Shown here piece after piece: positions 33,230 through 40,442 of a stretch of DNA of 64,000 nt. The stretch is from Candidatus Villigracilis vicinus. Lineage in GTDB: Bacteria > Chloroflexota > Anaerolineae > Anaerolineales > Villigracilaceae. The DNA lies in NCBI GenBank assembly GCA_016721315.1, contig JADKIL010000013.1, positions 62,001-126,000 on the forward strand, in the 5' to 3' direction. Both the position numbers and the translations under genes were made by a program. The first letter of the stretch is position 1; each line of letters begins with the position of its first letter. The notes under the pieces are model-generated. The model was not told the DNA's origin. It ran no database searches and saw nothing but the letters and a program-made list of their open reading frames with translations.

Positions 33230-33658
33230 ATGACCCAACCCACCTCCACCGACCTCATCCGCGCAGCACGCGAAGCCTTCAACCACGCCATCGCTGAGAA
33301 GGACGCCAAGCGTATCCGCCCGTTGCTGGCTGCAAGCTATCATCTGGTAACCGGTCGCAGCGACCAGTTCCACGGAGCCGACGAGGAAGAAATACGTTGG
33401 GCAGAGCTTTTCCAAAACGACCCGACCTCCGTCTATCGTCGAACCCCGCGGGAGATCACCACCAATGATTCCTGGGGCATCGCCGAAGAACTCGGCAACT
33501 GGCAAGGCGAGTATTCGATCAATGGAAATCTCGTCCGCGCCTCGGGTGTCTACGCCGCCAAATGGCAACGGACACAAAATGGTAACTGGGTTTTGCAGGC
33601 AGAAGTTTTTACGACAATAAAGTTTGATGAAGCCTGCATCCCGCCTGATCCGATATAA
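33230..33658 (+). CDS. NTF2/SnoaL-like (DUF4440-type) protein
   Basis: The 142-residue cytoplasmic protein has the cone-shaped NTF2-like fold pattern: a helical N-terminus (LIRAAREAFNHAIAEKDAKRIRPLLA), then strands with SYHLVTGRSDQFHGADE and a final WVLQAEVFTTI strand. Members include ketosteroid-isomerase-like enzymes and small-ligand binders; the function here cannot be assigned. AAAAGGAAAACCATC precedes the ATG. It is isolated between two intergenic repeats. Confidence 0.78.
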   Translation: MTQPTSTDLIRAAREAFNHAIAEKDAKRIRPLLAASYHLVTGRSDQFHGADEEEIRWAELFQNDPTSVYRRTPREITTNDSWGIAEELGNWQGEYSINGNLVRASGVYAAKWQRTQNGNWVLQAEVFTTIKFDEACIPPDPI

Positions 33659-33660
33659 AA

Positions 33661-33745
33661 TATCATGTCACTCTGAGGGAGCGATAGCGACCGAAGAGTC
33701 TCTCGCAACATCGTAGAGATCCTTCGCTCCGCTCAGGATGACATG
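33661..33745. repeat. Palindromic repeat (CATGTCACTCTGAG...CAGGATGACATG)
   Basis: Outer arms CATGTCACTCTGAGGGAGCG (33665-33684) and CGCTCCGCTCAGGATGACAT (33725-33744) are imperfect inverses. Inner arms GAAGAGTCTC (33693-33702) and GAGATCCTTC (33716-33725) also pair. It is a second, distinct dispersed-repeat type, abutting the rtcB gene's upstream region. Confidence 0.75.
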
Positions 33746-33759
33746 CTGGAGATTTACAA

Positions 33760-35181
33760 ATGGACATCATCACAGGAAAAATCCTGAAACTCAACAACTG
33801 GGAAGACGGAAAAAGTATCGGTCTTGCCAAAGAAGCTGGAAACAAAATGATCGCGTCCGGCATGGAACGCGACGCGGCTCTTGCCACGCTCGAGGCTGTT
33901 CGCACCAACCCGGGCAACTTCCTCGCCGACACCTTGCTCGCCGACCTCGCCCGCGAGATTCTGCGCAAGAATAAAAACAACGAACCGTCTGAAGACACCC
34001 TTCGTGAGTCACCTCTGCCCTTCCCCATCTGGGGCACGGACAATATCGACCCGGAAGCCATCAAGCAGATGGAAAACGCCATGCGCCTGCCCGTGACCGT
34101 CACCGGCGCGCTCATGCCAGACGCACATGTCGGCTACGGTCTGCCAATCGGCGGCGTGCTGGCGACGGAGAATGTTGTCATCCCTTACGCTGTCGGCGTG
34201 GACATTGCCTGCCGCATGCGATTATCGCTATACGAAGTCTCGCCGATTCTCATCGGACAGAAGAAAGGCATGTTCGAAAATGCTCTTATGGACGAAACTG
34301 CCTTCGGTATGGGCGCTGCCTGGAAAGGCAGCAAACGCGCCCAGCATCAGGTGTTAGACGATGAAGCATGGCTTGCCACCAAGCAACTGCGGACTCTGAA
34401 AGACACCGCCATGAATCAGCTCGGCACCAGCGGCACAGGCAATCACTTCGTCGAATGGGGTTCGTTCCGTTTGCATGAAGAGATGTTTGGCTTAAAACCC
34501 GGCGAGTATCTTGCCTTACTTTCACACAGCGGCTCACGCGGAGTTGGTGCGAAGATCGCAGATCGCTTTAGCAAGTTGGCAAGAGAAAAGCATCCAGATC
34601 TTGATCCCAGCGTCAAACACCTTGCATGGCTAACATTGGATTCAGAAGATGGTCAGGAATATTGGCTCTCGATGGAACTGGCTGGGCGCTTTGCTTCGGC
34701 GAATCACTACATCATCCACAAACGTGTGGCGGCAGCCATTGGGCTGAAAGAAGTGGCGGTGGTTGAAAATCACCACAACTTTGCCTGGCGTGAGAAACTT
34801 CCCGACGGGCGCGAAGTCATCGTCCATCGCAAGGGAGCCACGCCCGCGGGTGCTGGCGTTCTCGGCGTGATCCCCGGCTCGATGGGAGACGCAGGCTACG
34901 TCGTCCGCGGAAGAGGCGTGAGCGAGTCGCTTGAGTCGGCTTCTCATGGAGCCGGTCGCAAGATGAGCCGCAGAGTTGCCATCAACTCGATCAGCAAACG
35001 CGAACGGGATGATTACCTCAAAGAGCGCGGCGTCACCCTGCTTGGCGGCGGCATCGACGAATCGCCTCAGGCGTACAAACAGATCGAAGAAGTCATCACT
35101 GCCCAGCACGACCTGGTAGACGTGATCGGCAAGTTCACCCCACGCATCGTCCGCATGGCAGATGAGCCGGGAGATATTTAG
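33760..35181 (+). CDS. rtcB: RtcB-family RNA ligase
   Basis: The 473-residue enzyme joins RNA 2',3'-cyclic phosphate or 3'-phosphate ends to 5'-OH ends using GTP and Mn(II). Key residues are present: the DAHVGYGLPIGG motif, GVDIACRMR with the metal-binding Cys151, HSGSRG (His256), ENHHNFAWRE, HRKGATPAGAG, and the GMP-accepting His396 in SASHGAGRKMSR. The usual GVDIGCGM reads GVDIACRM here, which marks a divergent subfamily. RtcB repairs or splices tRNA, or heals RNA cut by toxins; no archease gene is adjacent. GGAG lies about 8 nt before the ATG. Confidence 0.93.
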   Translation: MDIITGKILKLNNWEDGKSIGLAKEAGNKMIASGMERDAALATLEAVRTNPGNFLADTLLADLAREILRKNKNNEPSEDTLRESPLPFPIWGTDNIDPEAIKQMENAMRLPVTVTGALMPDAHVGYGLPIGGVLATENVVIPYAVGVDIACRMRLSLYEVSPILIGQKKGMFENALMDETAFGMGAAWKGSKRAQHQVLDDEAWLATKQLRTLKDTAMNQLGTSGTGNHFVEWGSFRLHEEMFGLKPGEYLALLSHSGSRGVGAKIADRFSKLAREKHPDLDPSVKHLAWLTLDSEDGQEYWLSMELAGRFASANHYIIHKRVAAAIGLKEVAVVENHHNFAWREKLPDGREVIVHRKGATPAGAGVLGVIPGSMGDAGYVVRGRGVSESLESASHGAGRKMSRRVAINSISKRERDDYLKERGVTLLGGGIDESPQAYKQIEEVITAQHDLVDVIGKFTPRIVRMADEPGDI

Positions 35182-35184
35182 GTA

Positions 35185-35226
35185 AAAAGGGTCATGGGAT
35201 TGGCTTACATTCCCATGACCCTTTTC
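35185..35226 (+). terminator. Terminator of rtcB
   Basis: AAAAGGGTCATGGGA (35185-35199) pairs with TCCCATGACCCTTTT (35211-35225) around an 11-nt loop, with the T-run inside the 3' arm. It also overlaps the promoter of the next gene. Confidence 0.88.
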
Positions 35227-35234
35227 GTTATAAT
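35205..35234 (+). promoter_or_regulatory. Promoter of the cyclase-like gene, apparently leaderless
   Basis: TTACAT (35205-35210), an 18-nt spacer and TATAAT (35229-35234) lead to an ATG only 6 nt later (35241). Transcription would start at or within 1-2 nt of the start codon, and no ribosome binding site is present. Confidence 0.55.
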
Positions 35235-35240
35235 CAACTC

Positions 35241-35882
35241 ATGCATATCCAACCAAAAGACCCCATCCTTCAAGAAACGCTGTTGAATTACTCGCAAGAG
35301 TCGGATCCCACCAAACGCAAGCAGCTGGAAGAATCGATTTGGCAGCGTTATGGCAGCGAAAACACCGCCTTCGTTTTGGATATGTCCGGGTTCTCGTTGT
35401 TGACCCGCAAGTACGGCATTGTGCATTACCTCTCCATGATCCGTCGCATGCAATTGACTGTTGAACCGATCATCACAAGCCATGGCGGGCGCATCATCAA
35501 ATTTGAAGCGGATAATTGCTTTGCAGTCTTTCCCGAACCTTCTTCAGCGACCCGCACGGCTATTACTATTCAACATGCTCTTGCCGCATCCAACCTGCTC
35601 ACCAGCGAAGATATGGATGTACATGTTTCCATCGGAATTGATTATGGGAAGATCCTTATTCTCAATGAAGACGATATGTATGGTGACGCCGTCAATCGTG
35701 CGTGCAAAATGGGTGAAGACCTTGGCAAGGCAGATGAAATCCTCATCTCAAAAGAAGCCATGGATATGATCCCAGAGGATGCTCAAATTCATGGAAAACT
35801 GATCGAAGTCAGTATTGGCGGGCTGACAATGCCAGCGTATCAAATTATTTACCGAACCGACACCGAAGAAGAACAACAATAA
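35241..35882 (+). CDS. Class III nucleotidyl cyclase-like protein
   Basis: The 213-residue soluble protein is a single class III cyclase homology domain. The two metal-binding aspartates lie in FVLDMSGFS (Asp47) and KFEADNCFAVF (second Asp), and the substrate-selecting lysine precedes the latter. DMYGDAVNRACKM keeps the Asn, but the transition-state Arg of the usual VNLAARL pattern is Lys. It may therefore make cAMP or cGMP weakly, or be a regulatory homologue. No sensor domain is attached. Confidence 0.8.
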   Translation: MHIQPKDPILQETLLNYSQESDPTKRKQLEESIWQRYGSENTAFVLDMSGFSLLTRKYGIVHYLSMIRRMQLTVEPIITSHGGRIIKFEADNCFAVFPEPSSATRTAITIQHALAASNLLTSEDMDVHVSIGIDYGKILILNEDDMYGDAVNRACKMGEDLGKADEILISKEAMDMIPEDAQIHGKLIEVSIGGLTMPAYQIIYRTDTEEEQQ

Positions 35883-35911
35883 AAAAGACGGAGCGAGTGC
35901 TCCGTCTTTTT
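35882..35911. terminator. Bidirectional terminator
   Basis: AAAAAGACGGAGC (35882-35894), loop GAGT, and GCTCCGTCTTTTT (35899-35911). It separates the cyclase-like gene (+) from gltX (-) and can serve both. Confidence 0.92.
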
Positions 35912-35916
35912 CGTTA

Positions 35917-37398
35917 TTACATCTTTTCCAAAATTGAAATTGCATTTTGAACACGTTTCAAACAGACATCACGCCCAATGATCTCCATGCTTTCGAACAA
36001 CGGCGGACTGACCTTCTGCCCGGTGACCGCGACACGCAGCACACCAAAGACCTGCCCGGCATTAAATCCGCTGGCTTCAACATAATCGCGGAAGGGCGGC
36101 TCGCTTCTTTCGTGACTGATATCTGGTTGCGCAGACAGGAGCTCATACGCCTTTCGAGCGATCTCTGCCGACTGTTTTGCGTCCAAGCCTTTGGCGATAA
36201 GTTCTTCAGGGTTTGGCGTAACCTCATCTTTGAAGAAAAATGCGCCGAAGGAAATGCAATCATCCAAAGTGGTAAGGCGTTCGCGGATGATGGGAATCAT
36301 CTTCAACAAGACGTCATCTTTGACGGCAAGTCCCTCACGGGCGAAGTAAGGCTTGAGGCGGGCTGCCAGGTCTTCGGTTGTCAGGAGGCGGATGTGCGTC
36401 GCATTGAAGTGATCCAGACGCTGAAAGTTGATCGCAGCCGGGGAAGGCGTCAACGAGTCAATGGTGAAGCGCTCCACCATTTGAGCCGTGGTCATGACAT
36501 CATCTTCTGCAACGCCCCAGCCCATCAGCCCGCACCAGTTCAAAACGCCTTCGGGGGTGAAGCCAAGGTCTTGCATGTCTTTGACGAAAATGGAATAGCC
36601 ATCTTTCATGGCATCTGCCGCTTCACGTTTGGACATTTTACCCTTGCCGCTCGGCTTGAGAAAAACGGAAAGGTGGATCCAAGTCGGTTCATCCCATCCG
36701 AATGCGCGGACAATGTTGACATGCAACGGGAAGGTGCCCAACCATTCTGAACCGCGCATCACATGAGTGATCTTCATTTCATGGTCATCCACCATCGCGG
36801 CGAGGTGATAGGTTGGCAAGCCATCTGTTTTGAGAATGACCTGGTCATTGAGTTGCTTGTTCTCAATGGTAATGTCACCACGCAGATGATCATGTGCAAC
36901 GGTCACACCATCATGGGGCATCTTGAAACGAATGGTATACGCCTCACCATTTGCGATGCGCTTTGCGGCTTCATCGGGAGCCAGGCTGCGACAAGTTCCG
37001 TCATATCGCGGGTTTTCCTTGCGGTCCATCTGCTCCTTGCGGACTTTATCCAACCGCTCAGTCGTACAGAAACAAGGATAAGCGCGCCCTTTATCCACAA
37101 GAGTTTTTGCATGAGCTTGATAAATTTCTCGCCGCTCTGTCTGACGATAGGGTCCGTAAGGTCCGCCAATATCTGGACCTTCATCGTAATTCAAGCCAAG
37201 CCAACGCAAACCGTCCATGATCTCTTGTTCAGCACCGGGGACAGTACGTTTCAAATCCGTATCTTCGATGCGCAAAATGAACTGTCCGCCGGTCTTTTTG
37301 GCTAACAGATAGGCATACAAAGCCGTACGTGCACCGCCGAGATGTAAATGTCCGGTCGGCGAGGGTGCAAAACGAGTGCGTGCTGGTTGAATGGACAA
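35917..37398 (-). CDS. gltX: Glutamyl-tRNA synthetase
   Basis: This 493-residue class I synthetase charges tRNA-Glu. HIGH is in APSPTGHLHLGGARTALYA (12-30) and KMSKS reads GKGKMSKREAA; the alpha-helical anticodon-binding domain follows (from about 330). The start codon is TTG at 37398, with AAGGAGAAAAGATT before it. It is the last gene of the minus-strand cell-shape cluster and follows rodA by 45 nt. Confidence 0.95.
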   Translation of the reverse strand: MSIQPARTRFAPSPTGHLHLGGARTALYAYLLAKKTGGQFILRIEDTDLKRTVPGAEQEIMDGLRWLGLNYDEGPDIGGPYGPYRQTERREIYQAHAKTLVDKGRAYPCFCTTERLDKVRKEQMDRKENPRYDGTCRSLAPDEAAKRIANGEAYTIRFKMPHDGVTVAHDHLRGDITIENKQLNDQVILKTDGLPTYHLAAMVDDHEMKITHVMRGSEWLGTFPLHVNIVRAFGWDEPTWIHLSVFLKPSGKGKMSKREAADAMKDGYSIFVKDMQDLGFTPEGVLNWCGLMGWGVAEDDVMTTAQMVERFTIDSLTPSPAAINFQRLDHFNATHIRLLTTEDLAARLKPYFAREGLAVKDDVLLKMIPIIRERLTTLDDCISFGAFFFKDEVTPNPEELIAKGLDAKQSAEIARKAYELLSAQPDISHERSEPPFRDYVEASGFNAGQVFGVLRVAVTGQKVSPPLFESMEIIGRDVCLKRVQNAISILEKM

Positions 37399-37443
37399 AA
37401 TCTTTTCTCCTTAAGAGCGCTTATTATTCTGCAGAAGTCTAAA

Positions 37444-38571
37444 TTAAAACTCAAGTTCTTTCTGGCGCATAACGACAGATTCTACCAACCCGATACCGAT
37501 CATAAGAGCGGTTAAACCGCTGCCGCCATAACTAACAAACGGCAAAGGTAAGCCTGATACCGGCAAGAGGTTAAGATTCATTCCGATATTCACTGCCCCT
37601 TGAAAAAAGATCAGGGTCGCCACGCCAATGGCAAGCATAGCACCTGCAACGTCTCTGGCTTTTTGCGCCGCACGGATACAACGCCACACAACTACACCAA
37701 GCGTGGCAATGATCAGCACTCCGCCCGCCATGCCAAACTCTTCAGAGCTTGCAGCAAAAATAAAATCAGTATGGCGAACTTTCAGGAAGCGCAACTGGGT
37801 TTGGGATCCATACCCGTATCCTTCGCCAGAAACGCCGCCCGCGCCTACCGCAATCAACGCCTGTTGAACGTTATAACGATTCCCAAACGTATCGTTCGGG
37901 TTTGGTACAACGAAGTTCACGATACGTTCCTGCTGGTATGCCTGCAAAAAGGGAATGCGTACTCCCAGCACCGACAGAGAAATCACCGTTACTAATAGAA
38001 CTGCGCCGATCCCGGCTGCCGAAAACACATGCTTGATCTGAATGCCATTTACCCACAGCATCACCCCAAGGATCACGGAGAGTACCATCACATTACTCAA
38101 GTTCGGTTGAAGCAGAATCATGCCAATGATCCAAATCGCACGAAAGACCGCTCCGAAAATCCACTGCAAATCACGCGGTTGGTCACGGGTAAATTCAAAA
38201 TAACGCGCCAGAATAATCAATGCCACAATTTTGGCAAATTCGGTCGGCTGAAGGAACAAAACGCCTACCTGAAACCAGCGCTGAGCACCGAAGGCGGTCT
38301 GACCGAACCCCGTCAGTGTTACCAAAAATCCCAGGATCACAAAATGAATGGGACGGTAAAGTGCCAGCCAGTAACGATAGTCAATGGATGCGAGAAAAAA
38401 GATCAATGCCACACCCAAAATTGCGAAATAGACCTGACGCAAGATCAGGGGTTGAAGCACTTCATTTCCCGCGACAGCAGAACGGATCATGACTGCGCCA
38501 AAAGAGGACGCCAATACAACTGCGCCTAATAAAAGAAAATCGAAATTTCTCCAGGAAAGTCCACGATTCAT
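37444..38571 (-). CDS. rodA: RodA/FtsW-type peptidoglycan polymerase
   Basis: This polytopic SEDS-family protein (about 375 residues, 9-10 transmembrane helices) polymerises peptidoglycan glycan strands together with a class B PBP. Motifs include GFGQTAFGAQRWFQVG, the LQPTEFAKI loop and the ending PFVSYGGSGLTALMIGIGL. RodA rather than FtsW is indicated by the neighbouring mrdA and mre genes. The start at 38571 matches homologues; an earlier in-frame ATG at 38616 would add a Cys/Phe-rich stretch. No clear ribosome binding site is seen. Confidence 0.92.
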   Translation of the reverse strand: MNRGLSWRNFDFLLLGAVVLASSFGAVMIRSAVAGNEVLQPLILRQVYFAILGVALIFFLASIDYRYWLALYRPIHFVILGFLVTLTGFGQTAFGAQRWFQVGVLFLQPTEFAKIVALIILARYFEFTRDQPRDLQWIFGAVFRAIWIIGMILLQPNLSNVMVLSVILGVMLWVNGIQIKHVFSAAGIGAVLLVTVISLSVLGVRIPFLQAYQQERIVNFVVPNPNDTFGNRYNVQQALIAVGAGGVSGEGYGYGSQTQLRFLKVRHTDFIFAASSEEFGMAGGVLIIATLGVVVWRCIRAAQKARDVAGAMLAIGVATLIFFQGAVNIGMNLNLLPVSGLPLPFVSYGGSGLTALMIGIGLVESVVMRQKELEF

Positions 38572-38634
38572 AATAAAAAAACATGGATAAACCCGCATCG
38601 CTACAGGTTGATCCATGCCCTTTAATTTAACATA

Positions 38635-38886
38635 TCAACCCGCGCGATGACGCGATGTACTCTTCAATGGGATATCCGCAACCAGACGTTGTGAACGCCC
38701 GTCTTTTTCCAATTCGATGCGAACGGCTTCAGGGTCGATCTCGATATATTGTGAGATCGCTTTCAACAAGTCGTCCTTTAAAGATTCCAGCTGACCAGGT
38801 GTCAGATCTGTGCGGTCATGCACAAGAACCAGTTGCAAGCGTTCTTTCGCACTGGAAGCGCTCCGTTTACGTGTGAAAAAATCCAT
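38635..38886 (-). CDS. minE: Cell division topological specificity factor MinE
   Basis: The 83-residue protein begins MDFFTRKRS, the MinE membrane-targeting and anti-MinCD helix, followed by KERLQLVLVHDRTDLTPGQLESLKDDLL. MinE stimulates MinD ATPase and drives MinD oscillation, placing the division site. The start at 38886 is set by homology; an in-frame ORF extends upstream into minD but is not family sequence. It starts 4 nt after minD. Confidence 0.93.
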   Translation of the reverse strand: MDFFTRKRSASSAKERLQLVLVHDRTDLTPGQLESLKDDLLKAISQYIEIDPEAVRIELEKDGRSQRLVADIPLKSTSRHRAG

Positions 38887-38890
38887 GATA

Positions 38891-39688
38891 CTACTTCCTT
38901 CCAGCAAGGCGTTGAATGGTACTCCATAACCCGCCCTGTTGAGCAAGATCCATGAAAGGCACATCTTCACCTTGCAGGCGTTTGGCGATATTGCGAAACG
39001 CCTGCCCAGCCCGGCTTTTTCCATCTGTAACCACGGGAGCACCCCGGTTTGAACCAATGATCACATTTTCATCTTCCGGCACAATACCGATCAGGCGGAT
39101 GCCTAAAAGATCAAGTACATCTTCGGCTGATAACATATCATTATTTTTGACAAGGGTCGGATTCAAACGGTTGATAATGAGAGATGGATTTCCTTTTTCT
39201 TCCGCTTCGAGGATGCCCACCACACGATCCGCATCACGCACCGCACTGACCTCAGGATTGGTCACCACAAGAACACTGTCAGCAGCAGCGATGGCATTTC
39301 TAAATCCACGCTCGATGCCAGCTGGAGAGTCGATCACGATGAAATCCGCATCTGGTCGAAGGTCATTACATATGCGGATCATATCCGAAGGTGAAACGGC
39401 ATTTTTATCGCGGGTTTGTGCCGCAGGGATCAGATAAAGGTCCGGGTTATGTTTGTCACGAATCATTGCCTGCTTGAGTTTACAACGCCCTTCGATGACA
39501 TCCACAATATCATAGACGATTCGGTTCTCAAGCCCCATCACAACATCAAGATTGCGCAGACCAATATCACCATCAATACAAACTACACGCTTGCCGTCCA
39601 TGGCGAGCGCAGTAGCAAGGTTTGCAACGGCAGTGGTCTTGCCAACGCCGCCTTTTCCAGAAGTTACAGTGATCACTTGAGAAGTCAT
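38891..39688 (-). CDS. minD: Septum site-determining ATPase MinD
   Basis: The 265-residue deviant Walker ATPase has GKGGVGKTT (11-19), the CIDGDIGLRNLDVVMGLENR segment and a C-terminal amphipathic membrane-targeting helix (GGLWSTIQRLAGRK). ATP-bound MinD dimerises on the membrane and recruits MinC. The start at 39688 follows AGGAAAT, which overlaps the minC stop region. It is part of minC-minD-minE. Confidence 0.95.
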   Translation of the reverse strand: MTSQVITVTSGKGGVGKTTAVANLATALAMDGKRVVCIDGDIGLRNLDVVMGLENRIVYDIVDVIEGRCKLKQAMIRDKHNPDLYLIPAAQTRDKNAVSPSDMIRICNDLRPDADFIVIDSPAGIERGFRNAIAAADSVLVVTNPEVSAVRDADRVVGILEAEEKGNPSLIINRLNPTLVKNNDMLSAEDVLDLLGIRLIGIVPEDENVIIGSNRGAPVVTDGKSRAGQAFRNIAKRLQGEDVPFMDLAQQGGLWSTIQRLAGRK

Positions 39689-39689
39689 A

Positions 39690-40400
39690 TTATTTCCTAA
39701 TAGTGGTTTCGCCGGTATGCCAGAGTTCTGCTTGTAATTTACCCTCGCCATTGATGCTGGCAATCTCAGGCTTGGGGTCTTTTTGTGGCTTCAGCATGGC
39801 GGACGATTCATCCGCGATGCGCAATTGATTTGCGGAAAGGTCAAGGGCGCAAATGAAAGCAGAGCGATCGCCCTTTGCTCCTGCATGGATCACGCCGCGC
39901 ACGCGCCCCCACACGATCACATTTCCTTCTGCAACGATCTCCGCACCCGGGTTAACATCCCCGAAAACAACGATGGTGCCGGGGTACTCAATGCGCGTCC
40001 CTGAGCGTACCGTCTTGGAAACAAACAACGCTGAGTCGCTAGGCACAGATTCATGCACATGCCGGGTCTCTTCGGGGCGCGGCTTTGAGATTCGGGTCGC
40101 CAAGCCCAGCAATTGAGCCGTAGTTTCTGTAGTAGGCGACTCGCTGATAACTGCCCACAATGTGATGTTTCGTTCTGACAACCAGTCCCGCAGGTCTACC
40201 AGATCATTTACTTTCAAGGGCTGCGAGCCCACATCCATCGCAAGGCGCGCGCCTTGAAAGAAAGCAGCGCGCTCATTGATCTGGATCATGAGTGCATTGC
40301 GCTGCTCCAGCCAAGGCACATCCATGAAGGTAGCAAGAAGACCATCACGGATACCCTTGATCTGAACGATCGATGTGGTTGATTCCATAGGCGTATTCAT
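39690..40400 (-). CDS. minC: Septum site-determining protein MinC
   Basis: This 236-residue FtsZ inhibitor has an N-terminal domain (IVQIKGIRDGLLATF, with a LVDLRDWLSERNI helix) and a C-terminal beta-helix domain with RSGTRIEYPGTIVVFGDVNPGAEIVAEGNVIVWGRVRG, the MinD-binding region. Length matches the family. The start at 40400 (MNTPMES) is preferred; an upstream ATG at 40418 is also in frame, and no ribosome binding site decides between them. Confidence 0.93.
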   Translation of the reverse strand: MNTPMESTTSIVQIKGIRDGLLATFMDVPWLEQRNALMIQINERAAFFQGARLAMDVGSQPLKVNDLVDLRDWLSERNITLWAVISESPTTETTAQLLGLATRISKPRPEETRHVHESVPSDSALFVSKTVRSGTRIEYPGTIVVFGDVNPGAEIVAEGNVIVWGRVRGVIHAGAKGDRSAFICALDLSANQLRIADESSAMLKPQKDPKPEIASINGEGKLQAELWHTGETTIRK

Positions 40401-40442
40401 ACAGATAATGAAAAACAATTATACCTGATGAGCAACTTGAAT

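Noticed and set aside
35947..36750. Long plus-strand ORF opposite gltX
   Set aside because: Antisense shadow of gltX; it shows no domain features or ribosome binding site.
38635..39057. Longer MinE starting inside minD
   Set aside because: The extra N-terminal residues are an off-frame reading of minD; MinE homology begins at 38886.
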